From NCBI RefSeq assembly GCF_007845675.1, contig NZ_VOBR01000004.1, forward strand, positions 261,719 through 325,718: a stretch of DNA of 64,000 nt, in the 5' to 3' direction. Within the stretch, counting starts at the first letter, position 1; every line of letters starts with the position of its first letter. Below are positions 41,125 through 50,731 of the stretch, piece after piece. Position numbers and translations under genes: made by a program. The DNA comes from Lentzea tibetensis (GTDB taxonomy: Bacteria > Actinomycetota > Actinomycetes > Mycobacteriales > Pseudonocardiaceae). The notes beneath the pieces are model-generated. The model did no database searches. It saw only the letters and a list, made by a program, of their open reading frames with translations, and was not told where the DNA came from.

Positions 41125-43338
41125 TCAGGCGGTGGGAGCCTTCTCGTCCGCGCCGCGCTTCACCGCGGTGAGCAGCAGCTGCGCCACGTCCACGACCTCG
41201 ACGTGCGCACCGGCCAGGCCGTCGGCCTGCCGCGCGGTGACGCCGTCGGTCAGCATCACGCGGCAGAACGGGCAGCCCGTCGCGATCTTCGACGGCGCCG
41301 TCGACAGCGCCTCGTCGACGCGGTCGACGTTGATGCGCTTGCCGATCCGCTCCTCCATCCACATGCGAGCGCCACCGGCGCCGCAGCACATGGAGCGCTC
41401 CTCGTGCCGCGGCATCTCCCGCAGCGTGGCGCCGGAAGCACCCACGAGCTCACGCGGAGCCTCGTAGACCTTGTTGTGGCGCCCCAGGTAGCACGGGTCG
41501 TGGTACGTGACGTCCTCGGTGACCGGCGCGACCGGCACCAGACGGCGTTCGCGCACCAGCTTGTTCAGCAGCTGCGTGTGGTGCACGACCTCGTAGGTGC
41601 CACCGACCTGCGGGTACTCGTTGGCCAGCGTGTTGAAGCAGTGCGCACACGTGACGACGATCTTGCGCTTGCCCGCCTCGCGGCCCTCGAACACCGAGTT
41701 GAGGACCTCGACGTTCTGCTGCGCCAGCATCTGGAACAGGAACTCGTTGCCCGCGCGGCGAGCCGGGTCGCCGGTGCAGGTCTCCTCGGGGCCGAGCACG
41801 GTGAACTTGACGCCCGCGGTGTGCAGCAGTTCGGCGACGGCGCGCGTGGTCTTCTTCGCGCGGTCCTCGAACGCTCCTGCGCAGCCGACCCAGAACAGGT
41901 ACTCGGTGTCGCCCAGCTCGCCGTCGAACACCGGCACCTCGAAGTCGAGGCCGTCGGTCCACGCGAGGCGGTCCTTGGCGTTCTGGCCCCAGGGGTTGCC
42001 CTTGTTCTCGAGGTTCTTGAACATGCCGCCGAGCTCGGTCGGGAAGTTCGACTCGATCAGCACCTGGTAGCGGCGCATGTCGACGATGTGGTCGACGTGC
42101 TCGATGTCCACCGGGCACTGCTCGACGCACGCACCGCAGGACGTGCACGACCACAGGACCTCGGGGTCGATGACGCCCATCTCGTCCGGGCCGCCGACGA
42201 GCGGGCGCTCGGCCTCGGCCATCGCCAGCACGTCGATCTTCTCGAGGCGCTTCTGGTAGTCCGCGTACTTGTCCTCGGTGAGGCCGACCTCGTCGCCGGC
42301 CATGTCCTTGCTACCACCGGCCAGCAGGTACGGCGCCTTCGCGTAGGCGTGGTCGCGCAGCTGCGTGATGACCAGCTTGGGGGACAACGGCTTGCCGGTG
42401 TTCCACGCGGGGCACTGGGACTGGCAGCGACCGCACTCGGTGCAGGTGCTGAAGTCCAGCCAGCCCTTCCAGCTGAAGTCCTCGACCTTGCCGACGCCGA
42501 AGATGTCCTTGTCGGGATCGGCTTCTTCGAGGTCGAGTACCTTGCCGCCGCTCATCATCGGCTTGAGCGCGCCGAGCGCGACGCCGCCGTCGGCCTCGCG
42601 CTTGAAGTAGATGTTGAAGAACGCGCTGAAGCGGTGCCACGCGACGCCCATGGTCAGGTTCTTGCCGACCACGACGAGCCAGATCATGCCGGACAGCAGC
42701 TTGACCAGCGCCATGATCGAGACCCAGATCGGCGCGGACGGCAGCAGGTGCGACAGCGGCTGCGTGACGAAGCTCGTCCACAGCGGAGCCGTCTCCAGGC
42801 CGCTCGACTGCTTGAACGCCTTCACGCCGAGGATGCCGAGACCCTCGATGATCACGACGGCCTCGACGAAGTACGCGGCCTTGAAGTTCGAGCCCGCGAA
42901 CCGGGAGACCCGGTCGGCGCGGCGCGGGTGGTTGAGCTGGCGGATGACCGCGAGCGCGACGCCACCCACCACGGTGCCGAGTCCGAGCAGCTCGATCAGC
43001 AGCAGCCACACCGACCACGTGCCGATGATCGGCCAGTGGAAGTGCGGGTCGAAGACCTCGCCGTACGCCTCGAACAGCACGGCGGAGCCGATGAGGAAGC
43101 CCCACATCACCATCCAGTGCCACGGCGCGACGCTGCGGAACTTGGCCATTCGGGTGTGGGCGACGAACTCGACGATCATCGTCCGCAGCCGGGGCACGAA
43201 CGGACCGTTGCGCGTCGCGTCCGGCTGGCCGAGGCGGATGATCTTGATCATCTTCACGACGCCGGCGACGAACACGCCCCAGGCGACGACGCTCACCGCG
43301 ACGGCGGTGAGCCCCAGTGCGAGCTGGACGGCTCCCAT
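41125..43338 (-). CDS. etfD: ETF-linked membrane iron-sulfur oxidoreductase, EtfD-like
   Basis: A 737-residue protein. The N-terminal 230 residues hold about six membrane helices with conserved His (cytochrome b-like). Two 4Fe-4S motifs follow: CTECGRCQSQCPAW and CTSCGACVEQCPVD. The C-terminal half has two CCG domains (ETCTGDPARRAG, CYLGRHNKVYEAP, MCCGAGGARMW), as in heterodisulfide-reductase subunits. Mycobacterial EtfD passes electrons from ETF to the quinone pool during acyl-CoA oxidation. It fits the fadE genes here, and a TACC-N4-AGTA site lies upstream. Confidence 0.9.
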   Translation of the reverse strand: MGAVQLALGLTAVAVSVVAWGVFVAGVVKMIKIIRLGQPDATRNGPFVPRLRTMIVEFVAHTRMAKFRSVAPWHWMVMWGFLIGSAVLFEAYGEVFDPHFHWPIIGTWSVWLLLIELLGLGTVVGGVALAVIRQLNHPRRADRVSRFAGSNFKAAYFVEAVVIIEGLGILGVKAFKQSSGLETAPLWTSFVTQPLSHLLPSAPIWVSIMALVKLLSGMIWLVVVGKNLTMGVAWHRFSAFFNIYFKREADGGVALGALKPMMSGGKVLDLEEADPDKDIFGVGKVEDFSWKGWLDFSTCTECGRCQSQCPAWNTGKPLSPKLVITQLRDHAYAKAPYLLAGGSKDMAGDEVGLTEDKYADYQKRLEKIDVLAMAEAERPLVGGPDEMGVIDPEVLWSCTSCGACVEQCPVDIEHVDHIVDMRRYQVLIESNFPTELGGMFKNLENKGNPWGQNAKDRLAWTDGLDFEVPVFDGELGDTEYLFWVGCAGAFEDRAKKTTRAVAELLHTAGVKFTVLGPEETCTGDPARRAGNEFLFQMLAQQNVEVLNSVFEGREAGKRKIVVTCAHCFNTLANEYPQVGGTYEVVHHTQLLNKLVRERRLVPVAPVTEDVTYHDPCYLGRHNKVYEAPRELVGASGATLREMPRHEERSMCCGAGGARMWMEERIGKRINVDRVDEALSTAPSKIATGCPFCRVMLTDGVTARQADGLAGAHVEVVDVAQLLLTAVKRGADEKAPTA

Positions 43339-43392
43339 GTGGTGGGCCTCTTTCGGAGTCCGGGATGTGGTGCAGAGGGAGATTACGCCTCA

Positions 43393-43406
43393 TTACCGAC
43401 GAGTAA
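43393..43406. promoter_or_regulatory. TACT-N4-AGTA-like site upstream of etfD
   Basis: TTACCGACGAGTAA lies 55 nt before the etfD start. It differs from the consensus TACT-N4-AGTA by one base. Its N4 (GACG) is identical to that at 4239-4242. Confidence 0.45.
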
Positions 43407-43486
43407 CCACTTGGACGTGGCCGGTGTCATGCGGAAACTTGTGGAACAATAGTTCAAGTTGTTTCGGGAGTCGTCGAGGTGAAGTC

Positions 43487-43810
43487 GTGCTCTACCTGGT
43501 GCTGGCCGTCGCGATCGCGGGTGAGATCGCCGCGACCGTCTCGTTGAAGTTGTCGGAGGGTTTCACCAAGCTGTGGCCCTCGGTGGTCGTCGTCGCCGGT
43601 TACGCGATCGCGTTCACCATGCTGTCCAAGGCGTTGAAGATGGGGATGCCCATCGGCGTCGCCTACGCGATCTGGTCCGCGGTGGGCGTCGCCGCCGTCG
43701 CGATCATCGGCTGGCGGTTCCTCGGTGAGAACCTCAACCCGACGATGATCGTCGGACTGGTGCTCGTCGTGGCGGGCGTCGTGACCCTGGAACTCGGGAG
43801 GATGCACTGA
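43487..43810 (+). CDS. SMR family multidrug efflux transporter
   Basis: A 107-residue protein with four membrane helices and the SMR signature: essential Glu 13 in AIAGEIAATVSLKLSEGF, KALKMGMPIGVAYAIWSAVG and IIGWRFLGENLNPTMIVGL. It exports cationic compounds against protons as an antiparallel dimer. GTG 43487 follows GAGGTGA. The TetR gene begins at its last codon, so the pair is a self-regulated efflux unit. Confidence 0.92.
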   Translation: MLYLVLAVAIAGEIAATVSLKLSEGFTKLWPSVVVVAGYAIAFTMLSKALKMGMPIGVAYAIWSAVGVAAVAIIGWRFLGENLNPTMIVGLVLVVAGVVTLELGRMH

Positions 43811-44358
43811 CCGGACGTCAGGAGACGATCGACGGCCGCAAGCTGCGCGGTGAACGGCGGCGCCGCGCGATCCTGGACGCGACGTTGCGGGTGATCGAAC
43901 GCGACGGGGTCAGCGCGGTCACGCACCGCGCGGTCGCACGCGAAGCCGACGTGCCGCCGACGTCGCCGACCTACTACTACGCGACCATCGACGACCTGTT
44001 GATCGCGACGCTCGTCAGCGCCGCCGAGACGCTGTGCACGGACATGCTGCGCATGGTCGAGGCCGAGCCGGGCGAGATCGCGGCATTGCTCGCGAAGGCC
44101 GTCGGTGAAGATCGCGGCCGGACGCTCGCCGAGTACGAGCTGTACCTGCTCGCGGTCCGCCGCCCCGAGCTGCGGCCGGCCGCGCGGCGCTGGCTCGACC
44201 TCGCGTTCGAGATCGTGCGGCCGGAGGACCCGGTGCGCTTCCGCGCGTTCCTCGCGGCGATCGACGGGCTGCTGATCCAGGGCCTGCTGGCGGATGTTCC
44301 GCCCACAGCGGACGAGCTGGAGCCAATCGTGTCCTTCTTGATCCGCACCCGCGACTGA
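43807..44358 (+). CDS. TetR family regulator, non-ATG start
   Basis: A 183-residue TetR protein. The helix-turn-helix (RRRAILDATLRVIERDGVSAVTHRAVAREADVPPTSPTYYYATIDDL) needs a start upstream of TTG 43885, but no ATG, GTG or TTG fits. CTG 43807 overlaps the SMR stop as CTGA, mimicking the ATGA coupling seen elsewhere in the window, and is the best start. It probably represses the SMR pump gene. The C-terminal domain resembles the TetR_C_6-like group (inference). Confidence 0.78.
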   Translation: MTGRQETIDGRKLRGERRRRAILDATLRVIERDGVSAVTHRAVAREADVPPTSPTYYYATIDDLLIATLVSAAETLCTDMLRMVEAEPGEIAALLAKAVGEDRGRTLAEYELYLLAVRRPELRPAARRWLDLAFEIVRPEDPVRFRAFLAAIDGLLIQGLLADVPPTADELEPIVSFLIRTRD

Positions 44359-44378
44359 CCAGGCCACACAATGGATGT

Positions 44379-44948
44379 GTGGCCTTCTCGAAGCGGGGTT
44401 CGTGGACGGTGGAGCGCGGCGTCGCACCTCCGTCGTTGCTGGCCGCCCTTTTCGTGAGGGACACGCTCGCGCTGTCCGTCGACACGTCACCCGATCTGCC
44501 CGGCCTCGACCCGGCGGTGCCGGTGATCGTGCCGCGCGGCGTCGACCGCGCGGCCGCCACACGCGAGTGGCCGGGCTGGTGGTCCGACGCGCTGGAGGAG
44601 GCGCGGTCGGACGAACCAGAACAGGTCGAGGACGTGACCGAAACCGCGACGCTGCTGACGCGTCCCGCACTGCGCGAGGCCGTGATCGCGCTGCGGGACG
44701 ACTTCTACCGCTTCCGCGGCCCGGAGGGACGGCCGAACGTGCTGCCCGTCGGCGAGGTCGTGCACGGCGTCGAGACCAGGCTCGGTCGGCAGATCAGGCC
44801 GTTTCGGCTGGTGATCACCGACGTGCCGGTGCAGGGGATGGTGTGGGAGCGCGTCGCGCCGGGGCACGTGCTCGCCTCGTCGGCTTTCTTGCGGGATCCG
44901 GCCAGATGTGCGCCCGCGTTGCGCGAAGTTGTCGAGGACCTGGCATAG
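44379..44948 (+). CDS. Hypothetical protein
   Basis: A 189-residue protein with no membrane segment. It has a Trp-rich centre (ATREWPGWWSDALEEA), then an acidic helix and a C-terminal region with LVITDVPVQGMVWERVAPGHVLASSAFLRDP. GTG 44379 lies 20 nt after the TetR stop, and may be co-transcribed. The family is not recognised. Confidence 0.7.
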   Translation: MAFSKRGSWTVERGVAPPSLLAALFVRDTLALSVDTSPDLPGLDPAVPVIVPRGVDRAAATREWPGWWSDALEEARSDEPEQVEDVTETATLLTRPALREAVIALRDDFYRFRGPEGRPNVLPVGEVVHGVETRLGRQIRPFRLVITDVPVQGMVWERVAPGHVLASSAFLRDPARCAPALREVVEDLA

Positions 44949-45023
44949 GTAGGGCTGTCCCCACCACCACTTCGGGGGCTTTCCCTGGTGTTCCCGCCGC
45001 CTCGTCCCCCTAACTTTGAACAC

Positions 45024-45854
45024 ATGGTGGCGAGGACAGCGTTGGTGATGGTGGCACTGGGAATCACGCTCTCGGCGTGCGGCATCCGCTTCGTGCAGCA
45101 CGAGTTCGAGGACGACCACTCACTGAAGGACAAGGTGGCGTCCGTCCGAATACAGAGCGGTTCCGGAAGCGTGACCGTCCGGCATTCGGAGGGCGCGACC
45201 GAGACGACGATCCACCGCAGGGTCCAGCACCAGCGGGACGCCAAGCCGGAGGGTGTGTCGCACCGCATGGAGGGCAGCGTCCTCGTGCTCAGGGACTGCG
45301 GCAACAACTGCACCGTCGACTACGAGGTCGCGGTGCCGGACAAGACGACCAAGGTGGTCGGTCAGCTCGGCTCGGGCGACGTGACCATCGAGGGGGTCGC
45401 CTCGGTCGAGCTGAGTGCCGGCTCGGGTCACGTCACGGCGCGCGACATCACGGGCAACGTGCGGCTCGACGCCGGTTCCGGTGACTTCACGGCCGAGCGC
45501 ATCGCCGGCGAGGTGTCCGCGAGCGTCAGCTCCGGCCAGCTGAAGGTCACCGACGTCAAGGGCAAGGCGACGCTGAAGAACAGCTCCGGCGACATCGTCG
45601 GCGAGGGTCTCGAGTCCGACGTCATCGCCGACGCCAGCTCGGGTTCCGTCACGCTGAAGCTCACTGCGCAGAAGGCCGTGCGCGCCGAGGCGAGCTCGGG
45701 TGACATCAACATCACCGTGCCGGGTGGCCCGTACAAGGTCACCGCGGACTCGGGTTCCGGCGACAAGACCGTCAAGGTGCCGACCGACCCGAGCGCACCG
45801 ACCGAGCTCAACCTGCACACCGGCTCCGGCGACATCATCGTCTCCGCGGCCTGA
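45024..45854 (+). CDS. DUF4097 lipoprotein with beta-helical repeats
   Basis: A 276-residue protein. Residues 1-19 form a lipoprotein signal with lipobox LSAC. The rest is a repeating beta-strand protein of the DUF4097 putative adhesin type. SGSG/SSGD turns recur about every 20 residues (IQSGSGSVTV, GQLGSGDVTIEG, LSAGSGHVTARDITG, DAGSGDFTAERIAG, HTGSGDIIVSA). It should be anchored on the outer face of the membrane. ATG 45024 is chosen because it begins the signal peptide. Confidence 0.87.
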   Translation: MVARTALVMVALGITLSACGIRFVQHEFEDDHSLKDKVASVRIQSGSGSVTVRHSEGATETTIHRRVQHQRDAKPEGVSHRMEGSVLVLRDCGNNCTVDYEVAVPDKTTKVVGQLGSGDVTIEGVASVELSAGSGHVTARDITGNVRLDAGSGDFTAERIAGEVSASVSSGQLKVTDVKGKATLKNSSGDIVGEGLESDVIADASSGSVTLKLTAQKAVRAEASSGDINITVPGGPYKVTADSGSGDKTVKVPTDPSAPTELNLHTGSGDIIVSAA

Positions 45855-45865
45855 CCAAGGGGGAT

Positions 45866-45903
45866 GCCGTCGGGGGCACGTCCACGGACGTGCCCCCGAC
45901 GGC
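45866..45903. terminator. Perfect 18-bp inverted repeat
   Basis: GCCGTCGGGGGCACGTCC (45866-45883) and its complement (45886-45903) are almost contiguous. They lie between the converging DUF4097 and DUF4287 genes. Confidence 0.7.
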
Positions 45904-45905
45904 CA

Positions 45906-46472
45906 TTACGCGTTCTGCTCGTAGGCGGCGCGGAGCAGGGCCTCGACCTCGGGGGTGACGTCGTCCGGTGAGGTCAGGGTCAGCTTGTGGGTGGACTGGC
46001 CGGGTGCCTTCGCCGGAGAGAGCAGCGGGCTGTCCGGTGCGGCGGTGAAGCGCAGGCCGAGGTCCACTCGCGCGGCGAGCGCCTGGACCGCGGCGAACTG
46101 GCGGCCGCGGACGAACGGGACGTAGGTCGAGCGGCCCTCCGCGTGGACGTCCTCACCGAGCGACAGGGCCAGTTCGGCCACCCGGTCGTAGATCGGCCGC
46201 AGCGCCGCCTTCTTCCCGGTGTACTGGGAGTCGGTGTACTCGGCGACCGACGGACGCTCCCAGCCCGCCGCCCGCGCGGCCGCGTCGGCGATCGCCCACT
46301 GGGTGTTCTGCTTCACTCCGTGCACGTCGCGCAGCCAGGTGCGGACCGCGAGCTGGTCGAGCGGGTCGACCCCGGACCCCTGCACGAGCGCGACCCATTC
46401 GTCCAGCGTGCGGCCGGTGCGGTCGGTCATCGACGCGGTCACGGCGGCCATCATGTCGGCTGGTTCTGCCAT
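45906..46472 (-). CDS. DUF4287/DUF5655-like protein
   Basis: A 188-residue cytoplasmic protein. The N-terminal part has the DUF4287 pattern (MTDRTGRTLDEWVALV, QLAVRTWLRDVHGVKQNTQWAIADAAARAAGW). The C-terminal part fits DUF5655 (AEYTDSQYTGKKAALRPIYDRVAELALSLG, DVHAEGRSTYVPFVRGRQFAAVQ). Function unknown. ATG 46472 is divergent from the dnaK operon. Confidence 0.82.
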   Translation of the reverse strand: MAEPADMMAAVTASMTDRTGRTLDEWVALVQGSGVDPLDQLAVRTWLRDVHGVKQNTQWAIADAAARAAGWERPSVAEYTDSQYTGKKAALRPIYDRVAELALSLGEDVHAEGRSTYVPFVRGRQFAAVQALAARVDLGLRFTAAPDSPLLSPAKAPGQSTHKLTLTSPDDVTPEVEALLRAAYEQNA

Positions 46473-46544
46473 GTCGTCGAGTGTCCCCGATCACCTTCTG
46501 CCGGGAACACCAGGCGCGGCCCGTCCGTTGAGCCAGTCAGAAAG

Positions 46545-46604
46545 CTTGAGTCGAGTGGACTCAACTCTGGGTGGCCTGGCAAACTTGAGCCAGCACCACT
46601 CAAC
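46545..46604 (+). promoter_or_regulatory. Two HAIR operators upstream of dnaK
   Basis: CTTGAGT-N7-ACTCAAC (46545-46565) and CTTGAGC-N7-ACTCAAC (46584-46604) match the HspR-binding HAIR consensus CTTGAGT-N7-ACTCAAG with one and two changes. The same element precedes clpB. HspR, encoded by the fourth gene of this operon, should repress here. Confidence 0.92.
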
Positions 46605-46628
46605 AAGTACTAGCGAAGGGAACTCCAA

Positions 46629-48482
46629 ATGGCGCGTGCAGTCGGCATCGACCTGGGGACGACCAACTCCGTCGTCGCCGTCCTCGAGGGCGGTGAGCCG
46701 ACGGTCATCGCCAACTCGGAGGGCTCTCGGACGACCCCGTCCATCGTGGCGTTCGCCAAGAACGGCGAGGTCCTCGTCGGTCAGCCCGCGAAGAACCAGG
46801 CTGTCACCAACGTCGACCGCACCATCCGGTCCGTCAAGCGCCACATCGGCACGAACTGGCAGACGGACCAGATCGACGACAAGAAGTACACCTCGCAGGA
46901 GATCAGCGCCCGCGTGCTGCAGAAGCTCAAGCGCGACGCGGAGGCCTACCTCGGCGAGGAGATCACCGACGCGGTGATCACCGTCCCCGCCTACTTCGAG
47001 GACGCGCAGCGCCAGGCGACCAAGGAGGCCGGCCAGATCGCGGGCCTCAACGTCCTGCGCATCGTCAACGAGCCCACCTCCGCCGCGCTGGCCTACGGCC
47101 TCGACAAGGGCGAGAAGGAGCAGACCATCCTGGTCTTCGACCTCGGTGGCGGCACGTTCGACGTCTCGCTGCTCGAGCTCGGTGACGGTGTCGTCGAGGT
47201 CCGCGCGACCTCCGGTGACAACCACCTCGGTGGCGACGACTGGGACCAGCGCATCGTCGACTGGCTGGTCGAGCGCTTCAAGTCCGCCAACGGCATCGAC
47301 CTGACCAAGGACAAGATGGCGCTGCAGCGGATCCGCGAGGCCGCTGAGAAGGCGAAGATCGAGCTCTCCAGCTCGACGAACGCCAGCATCAACCTGCCGT
47401 ACATCACGGTCGACTCGGACAAGAACCCGCTGTTCCTGGACGAGACGCTGTCCCGCGCCGAGTTCCAGCGCATCACGAACGACCTGCTCGAGCGCACCCG
47501 CGCGCCGTTCAACAACGTGATCAAGGACGCCGGCGTCTCCGTCGGCGACATCGACCACGTCGTGCTCGTCGGTGGCTCGACCCGCATGCCCGCCGTCGCG
47601 GAGCTCGTCAAGGAGCTGACCGGCGGCCGCGAGCCCAACAAGGGCGTGAACCCGGACGAGGTCGTCGCCGTCGGCGCCGCACTGCAGGCCGGTGTCCTCA
47701 AGGGTGAGGTCAAGGACGTCCTGCTGCTGGACGTCACCCCGCTGTCCCTCGGCATCGAGACCAAGGGCGGCATCATGACCAAGCTGATCGAGCGCAACAC
47801 CACGATCCCGACGAAGCGCTCCGAGATCTTCACGACCGCTGACGACAACCAGCCGTCCGTGCAGATCCAGGTCTTCCAGGGCGAGCGCGAGATCGCGGCG
47901 CACAACAAGAAGCTCGGCATGTTCGAGCTGACCGGCCTGCCCCCGGCCCCGCGCGGCCTGCCGCAGATCGAGGTCACCTTCGACATCGACGCGAACGGCA
48001 TCGTCCACGTCGGCGCCAAGGACCTGGGCACCGGCAAGGAGCAGTCGATGACGATCACCGGTGGCTCCGCGCTGCCGAAGGACGACATCGACCGCATGGT
48101 CAAGGACGCCGAGGCGCACGCCGAGGAGGACAAGCGCCGCCGCGAGGAGGCCGAGGTCCGCAACCAGGCCGAGACCCTCGTCTACCAGACCGAGAAGGTC
48201 GTCAAGGAGAACGAGGACAAGCTCCCGGCCGACGTCAAGGACAAGGTCAACGCCGCGATCGCCGAGGCCAACGAGGCGCTCAAGGGCACCGACATCGCCG
48301 CGATCAAGACCGCGGTCGAGAAGCTCGCCACCGAGTCCCAGTCCATCGGCCAGGCGCTCTACGCGAACGCCCCCGGTGCCGCCGAGACCCCCGGTGCCGC
48401 CGGCGCCGGTGAGGCAGGAGCGGACGCCAAGGCCGACGACGTCGTGGACGCCGAGATCGTCGACGAGGACGAGAAGAAGTGA
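46629..48482 (+). CDS. dnaK: Molecular chaperone DnaK (Hsp70)
   Basis: A 617-residue Hsp70. The ATPase domain has [23 protein letters not shown] and [12 protein letters not shown]. The peptide-binding domain has [17 protein letters not shown], and the lid domain ends in an acidic tail. It starts at ATG 46629 after GGGAAC. As the first gene of the dnaK-grpE-dnaJ-hspR operon under HAIR control, it folds nascent and stress-damaged proteins with ATP, and DnaK also assists HspR repression in Streptomyces. Confidence 0.98.
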   Translation: MARAVGIDLGTTNSVVAVLEGGEPTVIANSEGSRTTPSIVAFAKNGEVLVGQPAKNQAVTNVDRTIRSVKRHIGTNWQTDQIDDKKYTSQEISARVLQKLKRDAEAYLGEEITDAVITVPAYFEDAQRQATKEAGQIAGLNVLRIVNEPTSAALAYGLDKGEKEQTILVFDLGGGTFDVSLLELGDGVVEVRATSGDNHLGGDDWDQRIVDWLVERFKSANGIDLTKDKMALQRIREAAEKAKIELSSSTNASINLPYITVDSDKNPLFLDETLSRAEFQRITNDLLERTRAPFNNVIKDAGVSVGDIDHVVLVGGSTRMPAVAELVKELTGGREPNKGVNPDEVVAVGAALQAGVLKGEVKDVLLLDVTPLSLGIETKGGIMTKLIERNTTIPTKRSEIFTTADDNQPSVQIQVFQGEREIAAHNKKLGMFELTGLPPAPRGLPQIEVTFDIDANGIVHVGAKDLGTGKEQSMTITGGSALPKDDIDRMVKDAEAHAEEDKRRREEAEVRNQAETLVYQTEKVVKENEDKLPADVKDKVNAAIAEANEALKGTDIAAIKTAVEKLATESQSIGQALYANAPGAAETPGAAGAGEAGADAKADDVVDAEIVDEDEKK

Positions 48483-49108
48483 CCGAACCGAGGCATGCAG
48501 CTCCGGACGACGAGCAGCCTCACCTCGTGGTCAACGACCGGCGCCGGATCGACCCCGAGACGGGGGAGCTCCGGCGCGCGGAGCCGGAGCCCGAGGTGAC
48601 CGAGGTCGTCGTCGAGGAACCAGTGGTCGTGGTGCGGGACGACGTCGCCGCCGAGCTGAAGTCCCAGCTCGACGAGCGCACGGCGGACCTGCAGCGGCTC
48701 ACCGCCGAGTACGCGAACTACCGCAAGCGGGTGGAACGCGACCGGGAAGCGGTGATCAACTCCGCCAAGGCGCAGGTGGCTTCCGAGCTCCTGCCCGTTT
48801 TGGACGACATCGAGCGAGCCGCTGCACACGGCGACCTCACCGGTGCGTTCAAGGCAGTGGCGGACAAGTTCGTCAGCACGTTGCAGAAGGCCGGCCTCGA
48901 GCCGTTCGCGCACGAGGGCGAGGCGTTCGACCCCGCGGTCCACCAGGCGGTGCAGCACAGCACCTCCCCGGACGTCGCAGGGCCGACCGTCACCGCCGTG
49001 CTGCGGCGCGGCTACCGGTTCGGTGAGCGGTTGGTCAGGCCCGCGATGGTGGCCGTGACCGACCACGAGCCGGCGCCGGCCGAGCCTTCCGCAACCGAGG
49101 AAAACTGA
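48479..49108 (+). CDS. grpE: Nucleotide exchange factor GrpE
   Basis: A 209-residue GrpE. A disordered acidic N-terminus precedes the long dimer helix ([41 protein letters not shown]). The C-terminal beta domain has [19 protein letters not shown] and [21 protein letters not shown]. It exchanges ADP on DnaK and its helix acts as a thermosensor in some bacteria. GTG 48479 overlaps the dnaK stop as GTGA. Confidence 0.96.
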   Translation: MTEPRHAAPDDEQPHLVVNDRRRIDPETGELRRAEPEPEVTEVVVEEPVVVVRDDVAAELKSQLDERTADLQRLTAEYANYRKRVERDREAVINSAKAQVASELLPVLDDIERAAAHGDLTGAFKAVADKFVSTLQKAGLEPFAHEGEAFDPAVHQAVQHSTSPDVAGPTVTAVLRRGYRFGERLVRPAMVAVTDHEPAPAEPSATEEN

Positions 49109-49127
49109 GAGAGGAGGAGACGTCCGC

Positions 49128-50300
49128 ATGAGTTCGAGGGACTGGATCGAAAAGGACTTCTACTGCGAGCTGGGCGTCTCCTCCGACGCTTCCGCGGACG
49201 AGATCAAGAAGGCGTATCGCAAGCTCGCCCGCGAGCTGCACCCCGACGCGAATCCGGGCGACGCCAAGGCCGAGGCGCGGTTCAAGTCCGTGTCCGAGGC
49301 CTACGGCGTGCTGAACGACCCGGCCAAGCGCAAGCAGTACGACGAGGCCCGCCGCCTGTTCGCGGGCGGCGGCGGCTTCCCCGGCGCGGGCGGGTTCGGC
49401 CAGGGCGGCTTCGACATGAACGACCTGTTCGGCCGCGCCGCGCAACAGGGCGGCGCGCAGGGCGGTATGGGCGGCCTCGGCGACCTGCTCGGCGGCCTGT
49501 TCAACCGCCGCGGCGGCACCGCGTCGTCCGCGGCCCGCCCGCGCCGCGGCGACGACGTCGAGACCGACGTCCGCATCGACTTCACCGAGGCCGTGCAGGG
49601 CGCGACCGTTCCGCTGCGCCTGTCGTCGCCCGCGGCGTGCGGCACGTGCCACGGTTCCGGCGCGAAGCCCGGCACCACGCCGCACACCTGCGCGACGTGC
49701 AGCGGCTCGGGCCTGGTGACCCGCAGCCAGGGCGCGTTCGCGTTCAGCGAGCCGTGCCGCGACTGCCGCGGCACCGGCAAGATCATCGACGACCCGTGCC
49801 CCGAGTGCGGCGGCGAGGGCGTCAGCACCAAGACCCGCAAGCTCACCGTCCGCATCCCGGCGGGCGTCGACGACGGCCAGCGCATCCGCCTGGCGGGCCA
49901 GGGCGAACCGGGCCGCAACGGCGCACCCTCGGGCGACCTGTTCGTCCGCGTGCACGTCAACCCGCACCCGGTGTTCGGCCGCAACGGCAACAACCTCACC
50001 ATCACCGTCCCGGTCACCTACCCCGAGCTGACGCTCGGCACGACGTTGACCGTGCCGACCCTCGACGGCAAGGTGACCTTGAAGGTGCCCGCGGGAACGA
50101 CCAGCGGGCGCGTGCTGCGCGCCCGCGGCAAGGGCATCACGCGCCGGGACGGTTCCTCGGGCGATCTGCTGATCACCCTGGAGGTCGCGGTGCCGCAGAA
50201 CCTGGACGGCAAGGCCCGCGACGCACTCGCGGCCTACGCCGAGGCCACCGCCGACCACGACCCCCGCGCCGACCTGAACGCCCTGCTCGAGGGGAGGTAG
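49128..50300 (+). CDS. dnaJ: Class I DnaJ co-chaperone
   Basis: A 390-residue class I DnaJ. The J domain has the HPD motif (ELHPDANPGD). A Gly/Phe-rich region follows (about 80-125). The zinc domain has four repeats: CGTCHGSG, CATCSGSG, CRDCRGTG and CPECGGEG. The C-terminal substrate domain has IRLAGQGEPGRNGAPSGDLFV. It delivers clients to DnaK and stimulates ATP hydrolysis. ATG 49128 follows GAGAGGAGGA. Confidence 0.97.
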   Translation: MSSRDWIEKDFYCELGVSSDASADEIKKAYRKLARELHPDANPGDAKAEARFKSVSEAYGVLNDPAKRKQYDEARRLFAGGGGFPGAGGFGQGGFDMNDLFGRAAQQGGAQGGMGGLGDLLGGLFNRRGGTASSAARPRRGDDVETDVRIDFTEAVQGATVPLRLSSPAACGTCHGSGAKPGTTPHTCATCSGSGLVTRSQGAFAFSEPCRDCRGTGKIIDDPCPECGGEGVSTKTRKLTVRIPAGVDDGQRIRLAGQGEPGRNGAPSGDLFVRVHVNPHPVFGRNGNNLTITVPVTYPELTLGTTLTVPTLDGKVTLKVPAGTTSGRVLRARGKGITRRDGSSGDLLITLEVAVPQNLDGKARDALAAYAEATADHDPRADLNALLEGR

Positions 50301-50302
50301 CC

Positions 50303-50731
50303 GTGAGCTTCCCGTTCCCGCCCGGCACCAACGAGGACACCCCGTTCTTCGTGATCTCGGTGGCAGCGCAGCTCTCCGGCCTGCACGCCCAGACCCTGCG
50401 GTCCTACGACCGTCTGGGCCTGGTCTCGCCAGGGCGCACCTCCGGCGGCGGCCGCCGCTACTCGATGCGCGACATCGTCCTGCTCCGCGAGGTCCAGCGC
50501 CTCTCCCAGGAGGACGGCGTCAACCTGGCGGGCATCAAGCGCATCATCGAACTCGAGAACGAGGTCGACGCCCTGCGCGCCAAGGTCGTCGAGCTGACCG
50601 AGGAACTGGCTCACGCCCTGGCGGTGGCCGAGCAGACCGCCGCCACCGTGCACGCCTCCTACCGCCGTGACCTGGTGCCGCTGCGCCAGGAGACCGCGCT
50701 CGTCGTCTGGAAGCCCAAGCCTCGCAAGTAA
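50303..50731 (+). CDS. hspR: HspR, MerR-family heat shock repressor
   Basis: A 142-residue MerR-type repressor: FVISVAAQLSGLHAQTLRSYDRLGLVSPGRTSGGGRRYSMRDIVLLREVQRL, then a coiled dimer helix. It binds HAIR sites upstream of dnaK and clpB and represses both at normal temperature. GTG 50303 follows GGGGAGG and is 2 nt after the dnaJ stop. Confidence 0.95.
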   Translation: MSFPFPPGTNEDTPFFVISVAAQLSGLHAQTLRSYDRLGLVSPGRTSGGGRRYSMRDIVLLREVQRLSQEDGVNLAGIKRIIELENEVDALRAKVVELTEELAHALAVAEQTAATVHASYRRDLVPLRQETALVVWKPKPRK

